A stretch of DNA of 44,049 nt, taken from an uncultured Collinsella sp. (GTDB taxonomy: Bacteria > Actinomycetota > Coriobacteriia > Coriobacteriales > Coriobacteriaceae). Below the pieces are notes generated by a model. It saw only the letters and a program-made list of their open reading frames with translations, had not been told where the DNA came from and searched no databases. The stretch is from the NCBI GenBank assembly GCA_900551205.1, contig URUW01000001.1, positions 1 through 44,049 of the forward strand, given 5' to 3'. The position numbers were made by a program, and so were the translations under genes. Shown piece by piece: positions 1-9,778 of the stretch. The number at the start of each line of letters is the position of its first letter. Within the stretch, counting starts at the first letter, position 1.

Positions 1-2739
1 TAGGAGATCCTCTGGCATGTCGTTGCCGTCGCCTAGGTCGACTGGGGTATTTTCGACATCGACCGTTGCCTCGGCCTCGGCGCCTTCGCCTTCGGGCTTT
101 TCCTTGGCTGCCGTCATACGGGCGACAGCGCATACGTGGTCGTTGTCGTCGACGGTCATCATCTTGACGCCCTGGGTGGCGCGGCCGGTCTGGCTGATCT
201 CGTCGGTCTTGACGCGAATGACCGTCGCGCCTTCCGTCACGATAAACAGCTCGTGCTGCGGGCCCACCGTCTTCATGGCCGCGAGGTTACCCTTACGCTC
301 GGTCATCTGGATGGTGTAGACGCCCTGACCGCCGCGGTTCTGCTCTGGGTAGTCCACAACCGGCGTGCGCTTGCCGTAGCCGCGCTCGGTGATGACAAAC
401 AGGTCACCGTTGCCGTCGGTAACCTCCATACCCAAAACGCTCACGCCATCCTTCATGCTAATACCGCGGACGCCGCTGGTGTCGCGTCCCGTGGCGCGAA
501 CCTGGTCCTCAGGGAACATGATCGCCTTGCCCGCGGTGGTGGCCAGGATAATCTTGTCGCCCTCGCGCACGCGGCGCACGTTCAGCAGCGCGTCGTCGTC
601 ACGCAGGTTGATAGCGATCAGGCCGTCGCGACGGCTGCGGTCATATGCGCTCATCACGGTCTTCTTGACCATGCCGCTCTTGGTGGCAAACATCAGGTAC
701 TCGTCGGCCGGGAACTCGCGGCAGCTGATGACGCTCGCGATCTTCTCGCCCTCCTCGAAAGGCAGCAAGTTGACGATCGCGGTACCGCGTGCCTGGCGCG
801 TACCTACCGGCAGCTCGTGCACCTTCAGGCGATAGACCTTGCCCTTGCTCGAGAAGAACAGCACGTACTCGTGCGTGGACGCGATGAACATCTCGTCGAT
901 AACGTCGTCCTCTTTGAGGTTGACGCCCGACACGCCCTTGCCACCGCGCTTCTGGGCACGGTAGGCGGCCACCGGAATGCGCTTGACATAGCCGGTGTGG
1001 GTGATGGTCACGACCATATCCTCGTCGGCAATGAGGTCCTCGACATCCAGGTCCTTCTCAACCTGGCTGATCTCGGTGCGGCGCTTGTCGCCGAACTTCT
1101 TGGAGATCTCGCGCATCTCTTCCTTGATGACGCCCAGGATCTTCTCCTCATGCGCCAGCAGGTCCTCGTAGTAGGCGATGGCGCGGCGCAGGCCGTCCAA
1201 CTCTTCCTGGATCTTGTCGCGCTCCAGGCCGGTCAGGCGGCGCAGCTTCATCTCGAGGATGGCCGTGGTCTGCTCGGGCGTAAAGCCAAAGCGCTCGATC
1301 AAGCGGCTGCTGGCCTCGGAGTCGGTCTGCGAGGAGCGGATGATGCTAATGACCTCGTCGATATGGTCGAGAGCCATCAAGTAGCCCTCAAGGATATGCG
1401 CGCGGGCCTGGGCCTTCTTAAGGTCGAAGCGGGTGCGGCGGGTGACGACGTCGACCTGGTGGTCGATGTAGTGCTGCAGCATCTCGCGCAGGCTCAGGCA
1501 TTTGGGAACGCCGTTGACGAGCGCCAGGTTGTTGGCGCCAAAGGTCGTCTGCAGCGAGGTGTACTTATACAGGTTGTTGAGCACGACCTGCGGAATGACG
1601 CCCTTCTTGAGCTCGATGACCAGACGGATGCCCTTCTGGTTGGACTCATCGCGCATATCCGAGATGCCCTCGATGCGTTTGTCGTTGACGAGCTGGGCAA
1701 TCTTCTCCTGCAGGGTGCCTTTGTTGACCATGTAGGGAATCTCGGTAAAGACCAGGCGGCTGCGGCCGGTCTTGGTGGACTCCACGTGAGCCTTGGCGCG
1801 CACGGTAATGGAGCCGCGGCCGGTCTCGTAGCTCTGCTTAATGCCGGCGCTGCCCATGATGATGGCGCCGGTGGGGAAGTCCGGACCGGGCATGATCTGC
1901 ATGAGCTCGTCGACGGTGGCGTCGGGGTTGTCGATCAGGTAGCAGGTGGCCTCGATCGCCTCGGTGAGGTTATGCGGAGCGATGTTGGTGGCCATGCCGA
2001 CGGCGATGCCCTGGCTGCCGTTGACCAGCAGGTTGGGGAAGCGCGCAGGCAGCGCCACGGGCTCGGCGAGCGATTCGTCGTAGTTGGGCTGCCAGTCGAC
2101 GGTATCCTTCTGCAGGTCACGCAGCAGCTCCATGGCGGGCTTTGCCAGGCGGCTCTCGGTGTAACGCATGGCAGCGGCGCCGTCGCCGTCGATGTTGCCG
2201 AAGTTGCCGTGGCCGTCGATGAGCGGCGTGCGCATGGAGAACCACTGCGCCAGGCGAACCATTGCCTCGTAGACCGCGAAGTCACCGTGCGGATGGTACT
2301 TACCGATAACTTCGCCGACCGTCCAAGCGGACTTCTTGTGCGGACGGTTGGGGTAGATGCCGCTCTCGTTCATCGCGTACAGGATGCGGCGGTGCACCGG
2401 CTTTAAGCCGTCGCGCACGTCCGGCAGGGCGCGCGCCGTGATGACCGACATCGAATACTCGATAAATGACTGCTTCATCTCGCGGCCAAACTCCGAAATC
2501 TGGAGCTGGCCGCCGTTTATATCCTCGCCGGCCGAGGCGCCACGATCGACTTCGCCAAAGCTCTCCTCGAGCTCACCGTCGTCGTCCTCTTCCTCGTCAT
2601 CATCGGCATCGGGGTTATAGGCGTCAGGATCGCCGTCCTCGCCCTGCTCAGCACGGGCAAGCAGGCGCTTCAGATCGTCGGGCATGCCGGCATCGCCGGC
2701 CTCGCCCATACCCTCGTTATTGTTGATATCGTCTGCCAC
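1..2739 (-). CDS. gyrA: DNA gyrase subunit A (3' end cut by window)
   Basis: Breakage-reunion subunit of DNA gyrase, which introduces negative supercoils. 913 codons are visible and the frame runs off the left edge without a stop, so the extreme C-terminus is missing. The start is GTG at 2739, preceded by AGGAGG. The active-site Tyr lies in AAAMRYTE at residue 193 (E. coli Tyr122), a constant offset of 71. The extra length is an acidic Asp/Glu-rich N-terminal extension of about 70 residues before the conserved core. In the quinolone-resistance region the sequence reads [12 protein letters not shown], so residue 154 (E. coli Ser83) is Phe and residue 158 (E. coli Asp87) is Glu. The visible C-terminal tail is also acidic. 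It lies downstream of gyrB in the same direction, 155 bp away. GyrA rather than ParC is inferred from the gyrB neighbour and origin position. Confidence 0.97.
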   Translation of the reverse strand, partial: MADDINNNEGMGEAGDAGMPDDLKRLLARAEQGEDGDPDAYNPDADDDEEEDDDGELEESFGEVDRGASAGEDINGGQLQISEFGREMKQSFIEYSMSVITARALPDVRDGLKPVHRRILYAMNESGIYPNRPHKKSAWTVGEVIGKYHPHGDFAVYEAMVRLAQWFSMRTPLIDGHGNFGNIDGDGAAAMRYTESRLAKPAMELLRDLQKDTVDWQPNYDESLAEPVALPARFPNLLVNGSQGIAVGMATNIAPHNLTEAIEATCYLIDNPDATVDELMQIMPGPDFPTGAIIMGSAGIKQSYETGRGSITVRAKAHVESTKTGRSRLVFTEIPYMVNKGTLQEKIAQLVNDKRIEGISDMRDESNQKGIRLVIELKKGVIPQVVLNNLYKYTSLQTTFGANNLALVNGVPKCLSLREMLQHYIDHQVDVVTRRTRFDLKKAQARAHILEGYLMALDHIDEVISIIRSSQTDSEASSRLIERFGFTPEQTTAILEMKLRRLTGLERDKIQEELDGLRRAIAYYEDLLAHEEKILGVIKEEMREISKKFGDKRRTEISQVEKDLDVEDLIADEDMVVTITHTGYVKRIPVAAYRAQKRGGKGVSGVNLKEDDVIDEMFIASTHEYVLFFSSKGKVYRLKVHELPVGTRQARGTAIVNLLPFEEGEKIASVISCREFPADEYLMFATKSGMVKKTVMSAYDRSRRDGLIAINLRDDDALLNVRRVREGDKIILATTAGKAIMFPEDQVRATGRDTSGVRGISMKDGVSVLGMEVTDGNGDLFVITERGYGKRTPVVDYPEQNRGGQGVYTIQMTERKGNLAAMKTVGPQHELFIVTEGATVIRVKTDEISQTGRATQGVKMMTVDDNDHVCAVARMTAAKEKPEGEGAEAEATVDVENTPVDLGDGNDMPEDLL

Positions 2740-2787
2740 GTTACCTCCTCATGGTTTGCGTGGTCCATTAGTTCCCTGCCACGGAGA

Positions 2788-2888
2788 CGGCTTTTCCAGG
2801 TGCCGCAGATTCGCTCGAAAGAGGAGGGAAGCGTACTTGGGTACGCGACCGACGATTGAGGGCGAAGGTGCGGTGGCTGGGAAAGCCG
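2788..2888 (-). repeat. Long imperfect stem-loop in the gyrB-gyrA gap
   Basis: The 155-bp gap between gyrB and gyrA holds a nearly full-length imperfect inverted repeat. The left side near 2789 (GGCTTTTCCAG, CCGCA, TTCGC) pairs with the right side ending near 2887 (GCGAA, TGCGG, CTGGGAAAGCC), with a few mismatches and G-T pairs. A perfect inner hairpin, GCGTAC-TTGG-GTACGC, lies at 2831-2846. No T-run follows on the minus strand, so it does not look like a simple terminator. It could be an RNA element between the two gyrase cistrons or a dispersed palindromic repeat. Confidence 0.5.
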
Positions 2889-2894
2889 AACAGG

Positions 2895-4967
<2,073 letters not shown>

Positions 4968-4971
4968 TTAT

Positions 4972-5004
4972 CGTAAAAAAATACCCTCGGGACCGAGGGT
5001 ATTT
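4972..5004 (-). terminator. Rho-independent terminator after dciA
   Basis: A perfect 11-bp stem, AAATACCCTCG / CGAGGGTATTT (4979-4989 and 4994-5004) with loop GGAC, is followed on the minus strand by a run of seven T. It lies between dciA and gyrB and ends the dnaA-dnaN-recF-dciA transcript before gyrB. Confidence 0.9.
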
Positions 5005-5030
5005 GGCTCTACAAGGCCACCAGATGCGAT

Positions 5031-5594
5031 TTAAGGCTCTTTTTTGCTTTGCACGCCCTTGGCCCACTCGGCACTGGCTCTCATGGCATTCTCGAGGGCC
5101 TCGCGCAGTTTTTGGTCTTCGATGGGCGCCACCTGGCGCTCGATCTCGGTGCACTCGGCCTCACTTAGGTCGGCGTGCGGGGCCGGCGGGCGCTCGGTCG
5201 TCGCCGGGCGCAGGCGCTCCTTGGCGGCGGGCGGCGTGTGACCGGGCGCGGTGGTTTTGAACACCAGGCCGTCCACATGCGCACCGGCGCGCTCCATGCG
5301 CGCGCGGATGATCTCGCGCAACAGCGTCATTTCCTGCGTCCACGAGGGCGAGTCGAGATACACCAGCAGCTCATTGGACTCGGGCAGGTAGCGCAGTCCC
5401 GTCACATGCCGCCCCTCGCGCGTGCCCGAGCACACCGCGTTCCATGCGCGATAGACCGTGCGCGACTCCTCGGCGGCCTCCATCTGCGCACGGCGCTTAG
5501 GCGTTGCAGCCGCCAGGATGCGCTGGCGCTCTGCGTTCAAAAACCCGCTGAAGGCGACTGTCTCGCTCTCGCGCTCGTAATTAGCACGTCTCAC
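5031..5594 (-). CDS. dciA: DciA-like protein (DUF721)
   Basis: 187-residue protein in the position between recF and gyrB normally held by the DUF721 family in actinobacteria. DciA is the ancestral loader/operator of the replicative helicase DnaB in bacteria lacking DnaC or DnaI. The DUF721-like core spans about residues 45-110, with the WNAVCS segment, a stretch of alternating hydrophobic residues (LLVYLDSPSWTQEM) and a following helix LREIIRARM. The C-terminal third is Pro/Glu-rich and probably disordered. GTG start at 5594 overlaps the end of recF by 14 bases, suggesting translational coupling. The name rests on domain and location; helicase loading here is inferred. Confidence 0.85.
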   Translation of the reverse strand: MRRANYERESETVAFSGFLNAERQRILAAATPKRRAQMEAAEESRTVYRAWNAVCSGTREGRHVTGLRYLPESNELLVYLDSPSWTQEMTLLREIIRARMERAGAHVDGLVFKTTAPGHTPPAAKERLRPATTERPPAPHADLSEAECTEIERQVAPIEDQKLREALENAMRASAEWAKGVQSKKEP

Positions 5595-6687
5595 CCATGC
5601 TCACCACCTTGGCTCGATCAAGCAGGTCATCGGTAAAGTACCCCAGGTTGGTCGTGGTTATGACCGTCTGGATATCATCGCCGATCAGCCGCAGGAAAGC
5701 GCCGCGACGCTCGCCGTCGAGCTCGCTCATCACGTCGTCCAAAAGCAGCAGTGGGGCGGTGCCCAGGACATCGCGAGCCACGGCAACCTCGGCCACCTTC
5801 CAGGACAGCACCAGCGTGCGCTGCTGTCCTTGGCTGGCAAATGAACGGGCGGAGCGACCCGCCACGGTAAACTCAATCTCGTCGCGATGCGGTCCCACCA
5901 ACGTCACGCCGCGGCGAATTTCCTCGTCGGCATGCTCGTCAAGGGCGGCCAGCATGCGCTCGTACGCCCAACCCTTCAGCTCTTCGCGATCCTCGACCTG
6001 GGGCAAAGCCCCCAGCGTGGACGCATAGGTCACGTTGGCGGCCTCACCTGACGCTACTTGCCCGTAGGCAGTGTGCACATGGCCCGCCAGCCGGTCGAGC
6101 AGGGCCAACCGGTGTACGAGCAGGGCCGAGCCCGCGCGGGCAATCGAATCGTTCCACGCGCCGAGCATCTCGCGGCAGCACCAGGTCTCCTTGAGCAAGG
6201 CGTTACGCTGGGTCACGCAGCGCCCATAGGTGCTCGCAAGATCGGCATAGCGTGCGCTCAGTTGCATGCCAAAGTCATCGAGGGCGGCGCGGCGCACACT
6301 GGCGCCACGCTTAACCATGTCCAGATGGTCGGGGCAAAACAGCACGCTCGGCAGAACCCCGCGCACACCGGCGGCAGAGCATCTCTTGCCGTTGCGGCTA
6401 AACGAGCGCTTACCGTCCTCCGCGCCCAATCCCATATCAAGCACGCGGCCGTCGCCCTCGATCCTCAGCTCGATCTTGCACGAGCCCGCGCCGTCATGGA
6501 CGAGCTCGGCTGCGGTCGGATGCCTAAACGAGGCGCCGCTCGTCAGCAGCTGCAGCGCCTCTATGAGATTGGTCTTTCCCGCCGCGTTGGGTCCCGCAAG
6601 TATCGTCACGCCCTCGTCCAGGGCAAGGTGATAGCTATCGAAGCTGCGGTAGTGCGCGACGGAAAGATCGCGGGCGAACATGGTCAT
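5581..6687 (-). CDS. recF: DNA replication and repair protein RecF
   Basis: SMC-like ATPase that acts with RecO and RecR to load RecA at single-strand gaps. 368 residues. Walker A is GPNAAGKTN at about residues 32-40; the signature region is SFASQGQQRTLVL and Walker B is PLLLLDDVMSELD near residue 310. ATG at 6687 lies 9 bases after the dnaN stop; no clear Shine-Dalgarno is visible, so coupling to dnaN translation is likely. A second ATG at 6681 is possible. The gene is third in the dnaA-dnaN-recF-dciA series and overlaps dciA at its 3' end. Confidence 0.97.
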   Translation of the reverse strand: MTMFARDLSVAHYRSFDSYHLALDEGVTILAGPNAAGKTNLIEALQLLTSGASFRHPTAAELVHDGAGSCKIELRIEGDGRVLDMGLGAEDGKRSFSRNGKRCSAAGVRGVLPSVLFCPDHLDMVKRGASVRRAALDDFGMQLSARYADLASTYGRCVTQRNALLKETWCCREMLGAWNDSIARAGSALLVHRLALLDRLAGHVHTAYGQVASGEAANVTYASTLGALPQVEDREELKGWAYERMLAALDEHADEEIRRGVTLVGPHRDEIEFTVAGRSARSFASQGQQRTLVLSWKVAEVAVARDVLGTAPLLLLDDVMSELDGERRGAFLRLIGDDIQTVITTTNLGYFTDDLLDRAKVVSMGETC

Positions 6688-6696
6688 GGCGCAGCG

Positions 6697-7800
6697 CTAG
6701 ATGCGGACCGGCATGACCAGGTACAGGTAGTTGATCTTGTCGTAGGACTTAAAGATGCCCGCCTGCGAGTAGCTCTTGAGCTCCAGCGTGATCTCCTTCT
6801 CCTTGGACAGGGCATTGAGGCAGCCGAAGATGTAGTGGTAGTTGAAGGCGATGGTACCCGACTCGCCCTCGGCCTCGACATCGATCGTCTCCTGCGCAAG
6901 GTCCTGGTCATTGGAAATGGAGGACAGGCCCATCTGCCCGTTCTCGACATCGATCTCGAACTTGACGGCGGGGTTGGCGCTCGCGATAACGGCCACGCGC
7001 TTGAGGGCGGCGTTAAAGGCGGCGACGTCGATCTTGACGCTCGTCACGCACGAATCGGGGATGAGCTGCTTGTAGTTGGGGTACACGCCCTCGATGCGAC
7101 GCGACACGTAGGTGGTGTTGCCGGCCTCGAAGACGACCTGGGTGTCGGTAGCCCCGATCATGATGGTCGCCTGGCTGGCCATGATGTTCAGCGCGTCGTT
7201 AAAGGCGTCAGCCGGAACGTTGAGCTCAAAGGAGCCCTCGAGGGTCGAGGTCTCGACCTGCGTATCGCACACGGCCAAGCGGAAGGAATCGGTCGCCACC
7301 AGGCGTACGGTGTTGTTCTCGACCTTCATGTGCACGCCGCCCAGGATGGGGCGAGCCTTGTCGGTCGAGGTGACGCGCCACACGCGGCCGACCATTTCGG
7401 ACAAGACATCGGTCGGCAGCTCCACGGCACTCTCGATGGCATAGGCCGGAAACTCGGGGAAGTCATTGGCATCGAGCGTGTTCAGCCTAAAAGAGCTCTT
7501 CTCGCAACCAATCAGCACCTGGCGCTCGGACAGCTCAAAGGTGACCGGGGCATCGGGGAGGGTCTTGGTGATATTGGAGAGCATCTTACAGGGGATAACC
7601 ATCTCGCCCTCTTCTTCGACATGCGCCGCGATGCGATGACGGATCGAGATAGTGTAGTTAGAGGTCTGGAATTCCAAGATGCCGTCTTGGGCCTTAACGA
7701 GCACGCCCGACAGGATGGGGAGGGTGGATGCCGAAGCGACACCCTTCATAACGACGCCGATGGCTTGTGTAAGCGAGCTCTGGCTGACGGTGAACTTCAT
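6697..7800 (-). CDS. dnaN: DNA polymerase III sliding clamp (beta)
   Basis: Forms the ring-shaped dimer that tethers DNA polymerase III and many repair factors to DNA. 367 residues, normal family length, with the three repeated clamp folds visible by sequence: the start MKFTVSQSSLTQAI, the middle LPTDVLSEMVGRVWRVTSTD and the C-terminal end YLYLVMPVRI. GAAAGG lies about 10 bases before the ATG. The gene faces away from the origin and is separated from dnaA by 238 bases that hold the probable unwinding region, so it may be read both from the dnaA promoter and from a promoter within that gap. Confidence 0.98.
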   Translation of the reverse strand: MKFTVSQSSLTQAIGVVMKGVASASTLPILSGVLVKAQDGILEFQTSNYTISIRHRIAAHVEEEGEMVIPCKMLSNITKTLPDAPVTFELSERQVLIGCEKSSFRLNTLDANDFPEFPAYAIESAVELPTDVLSEMVGRVWRVTSTDKARPILGGVHMKVENNTVRLVATDSFRLAVCDTQVETSTLEGSFELNVPADAFNDALNIMASQATIMIGATDTQVVFEAGNTTYVSRRIEGVYPNYKQLIPDSCVTSVKIDVAAFNAALKRVAVIASANPAVKFEIDVENGQMGLSSISNDQDLAQETIDVEAEGESGTIAFNYHYIFGCLNALSKEKEITLELKSYSQAGIFKSYDKINYLYLVMPVRI

Positions 7801-7832
7801 CTTTTAATACCTTTCTATAGATATAAATATCT

Positions 7833-7847
7833 TAATAATAGTAATAG
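7833..7847 (+). promoter_or_regulatory. DnaA-trio array
   Basis: The plus strand reads TAA TAA TAG TAA TAG, five consecutive in-phase triplets of the form TA(A/G), which is the known DnaA-trio (3'-(G/A)AT-5') on which DnaA polymerises along single-stranded DNA. It runs 5' to 3' towards the box at 7860-7868, 12 bases away, and has A/T-rich DNA on its other side, as the model requires. Confidence 0.65.
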
Positions 7848-7859
7848 CACTGACGAAAC

Positions 7860-7868
7860 TGTTGATTA
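7860..7868 (-). promoter_or_regulatory. DnaA-box-like 9-mer next to the trio
   Basis: TGTTGATTA on the plus strand, TAATCAACA on the minus strand. It shares the TCAACA core with the three TTTTCAACA copies near dnaA and lies 12 bases from the trio array. It differs from canonical TTATCCACA at two positions. Confidence 0.5.
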
Positions 7869-8014
7869 CTCCCAAAGACGCAGGTCAGACCCAGAAAGAG
7901 AATCGACAGCAACCTGTGTGCAACAGGGGTGGTTTTCCACGTTCAAAACCTGCGCAAAACTTTTCATCACCGCGGGTTGGGTTTTAGACACCTTATGCCC
8001 GTGGTTTCGACAAG

Positions 8015-8023
8015 TTTTCAACA
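8015..8023 (+). promoter_or_regulatory. Variant DnaA box TTTTCAACA (copy 1)
   Basis: Part of a 12-mer GTTTTCAACAGG (8014-8025) found in identical form, inverted, at 11214-11225 and 11267-11278. It lies just downstream of the dnaA stop codon. The preceding 9 bases TTTCGACAA (8005-8013) also recur beside the copy near 11205. Confidence 0.55.
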
Positions 8024-8038
8024 GGTGTCTCTATTTCC

Positions 8039-9763
8039 CTACGAGCGCAGTGTAATTTTATCGCGCAGCGACTTGAGGTCTTCGGTGACGGTGCGGTCTT
8101 CCTGGATCATCTTCTGGACCTTTTTGTAGCTCGTACTGACGGTCGAGTGGTTGCGGTTGCCAAATTCGGCGCCCACCGCCGTGGTCGTCATCTCGCACAT
8201 CTCGATGGCCAGGTAGATAGCGATATGGCGTGCTTTGGCGATATTGGCGTTGCGACGCGGGCCGATGAGCTCCTCGTGCGTCACGCCGTACTGCTCTTCG
8301 ATGACGGACTGAACCGTCTGGACGTTGATCTTTTTGGCCGATGTGTCGAAGTACTGGCTGGCGATGGCGTCGATATCGTCAAAGGTGAGCTCCCCGCCCT
8401 CGCGCTCGCGGTCGCCCGCCTCGCCGGCGCAGCGCTCGCAAAAGCTCTCGAGTTCGCGGATGTTGGTGCCCGAGACCTCGGCCATGTGTTTAAAGTGCTC
8501 GTCGGTTAGGTGCCCGCCGTCGCCCCCATAGGCCGCCAGCAGCGAGTCGTCGCCTGCCTCGGGAGCGGCGACGATGGTGTTCTCGTAATAGCGCTGCAAG
8601 ATCTGGTATTTCATCTCGTATCTGGGCTCTGCGACCAGGCAGAGCATGCCGGCGTTGAAGCGGCTGGTCAGACGCTCGTCCATGCTCAGGTCCTTGGGGG
8701 CGCGGTCTGCCGCGATGACGACTTTCTTGTTGTTGCGGATGAACTCGTCCATGAGTTGGAAAAAGTAGTCCACGCTCGCGCGCTTGCCGATGATGTTTTG
8801 GATGTCATCGATGATGAGCACGTCCACGCCGTGGTACGCCTGCATGATGGGGGCGTTGCTCTTCTTTTGGCGGTCGAACTCGGTCATCAGGTCGTCCAGA
8901 TATGCCTGGGAGTTGGCATACTTGACCTTGATCTCGGGCGACTTCTCGGCGAGCTCGTTTTTGATGGCAAGCAGTAGGTGCGTCTTGCCTAGGCCCGATT
9001 TGCCGTAGATGAACAGTGATGTGCATGTGCCGCGCTCGTCCGCGAGGGCGGCAAACTTGAGTGCCGAGCGATAGGCATGGCTGTTCTCGGGGCCGTAGAC
9101 AAAGTTCTCAAAGGTAAATTTTGAGTTCGCGGCGAGCGGGGCTCCATCCGTATTCTGTTCGGCCGGCGCGGTCGGTGCTGGCATGGGTGAAGCGGGGGTC
9201 GCAGCTTGCGTGGATTTAGTTGGCGCTCCGCCCTTCATCTGGTTCATCATGCGACGAAAATCATCGGCCGAGAGCGTGTTCTTGATTGCAATGCCCGAAT
9301 CCGCGCCCGTCGTTGCGTCGTGAGCGATGGGCATGTGCGTGACGGGTGCGTTCGTTGACGTCGCCGCCGCGGTCGGCAACGGTGCCATGGTTTCACGGGA
9401 AACATCGCTGTGCTGGTGCCCGATTGTCGGCACGTCGCCTGCGGAGGCCGGCGCCGCCGGGGAAGCAGCGGGGGCCGTGGCGGGCGCCGTCGCGGCAGCG
9501 GATTCCGTCGCGGCGCCTTGCGGTGCCACGATGTCGAGCGCAATCGGTGCAAAGGCGATTTCTTCCAGATAGGCCTCAATGGTCGGCTGATGCTTTTTGA
9601 GCTGCGCGATGGCAAAGCGCGAGGGGGCCTCGATCGTGAGCGTATCTTCGGTTAGGCTTATGGCGCGCGATTGCCCCAGCATGTTGATGAGGCGTGCATC
9701 TTGGCCGTCGCGCTGGCAAAAGGCGATGGCATCCCCCAGGATGATGCTTGCTTCCTCGTCCAC
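8039..9763 (-). CDS. dnaA: Chromosomal replication initiator DnaA
   Basis: AAA+ initiator that binds DnaA boxes and opens the origin. 574 residues, longer than usual because domain II (about residues 80-210) is a long Ala/Pro/Thr-rich linker. Walker A is GKSGLGKT (254-261), Walker B VDVLIIDD (313-320), sensor 1 near AADRAP (351-356). Domain IV, which reads the box, departs from consensus: the usual RDHTTV is RNHSTV (537-542) and the usual PRQ is ARH (511-513). GTG at 9763 is preceded by GGGAGAG. The gene lies 15 bases after the GHKL ATPase gene, so the two are probably co-transcribed. A parS-like sequence lies inside the linker at 9389-9404. Confidence 0.98.
   Translation of the reverse strand: MDEEASIILGDAIAFCQRDGQDARLINMLGQSRAISLTEDTLTIEAPSRFAIAQLKKHQPTIEAYLEEIAFAPIALDIVAPQGAATESAAATAPATAPAASPAAPASAGDVPTIGHQHSDVSRETMAPLPTAAATSTNAPVTHMPIAHDATTGADSGIAIKNTLSADDFRRMMNQMKGGAPTKSTQAATPASPMPAPTAPAEQNTDGAPLAANSKFTFENFVYGPENSHAYRSALKFAALADERGTCTSLFIYGKSGLGKTHLLLAIKNELAEKSPEIKVKYANSQAYLDDLMTEFDRQKKSNAPIMQAYHGVDVLIIDDIQNIIGKRASVDYFFQLMDEFIRNNKKVVIAADRAPKDLSMDERLTSRFNAGMLCLVAEPRYEMKYQILQRYYENTIVAAPEAGDDSLLAAYGGDGGHLTDEHFKHMAEVSGTNIRELESFCERCAGEAGDREREGGELTFDDIDAIASQYFDTSAKKINVQTVQSVIEEQYGVTHEELIGPRRNANIAKARHIAIYLAIEMCEMTTTAVGAEFGNRNHSTVSTSYKKVQKMIQEDRTVTEDLKSLRDKITLRS
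9389..9404. promoter_or_regulatory. parS-like site inside dnaA
   Basis: GGTTTCACGGGAAACA matches the window's own parS (TGTTTCACGTGAAACA) at 14 of 16 positions, with one mismatch in the inner 14-mer. It encodes VSRET in the variable linker of DnaA, where the protein tolerates change. Binding by ParB is possible but unproven. Confidence 0.4.
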
Positions 9764-9778
9764 TATCTCTCCCGTTCT

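Larger units (their letters stand above)
7801..8038. other. Replication origin, dnaN-dnaA part (probable unwinding site)
   Basis: Non-coding gap between dnaN and dnaA. From the dnaN side it holds an A/T-rich stretch (7815-7835), five in-phase TAA/TAG triplets (7833-7847), a DnaA-box-like TGTTGATTA (7860-7868, minus-strand TAATCAACA), TTTTCCACG (7933-7941), TTTTCATCA (7961-7969) and TTTTCAACA (8015-8023). The order of A/T stretch, trio and box, and the strand of the trio relative to the box, match the basal unwinding system known from Bacillus subtilis. No canonical TTATCCACA is present. Origin function is inferred from gene order and these motifs. Confidence 0.75.

Noticed and set aside
136-2406. 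Long open frame on the plus strand opposite gyrA
   Set aside because: Antisense shadow of a GC-rich gene; no ribosome site, low-complexity Val/Asp/Leu/His translation, and gyrA is certain on the other strand.
7933-7941. Canonical DnaA box TTTTCCACG
   Set aside because: It is closest to the classic consensus but single, with a non-consensus last base; kept only as part of the origin description.
6058-8055. Plus-strand open frame over recF, dnaN and the origin gap
   Set aside because: Crosses two certain genes and the origin with no domain or start signal.
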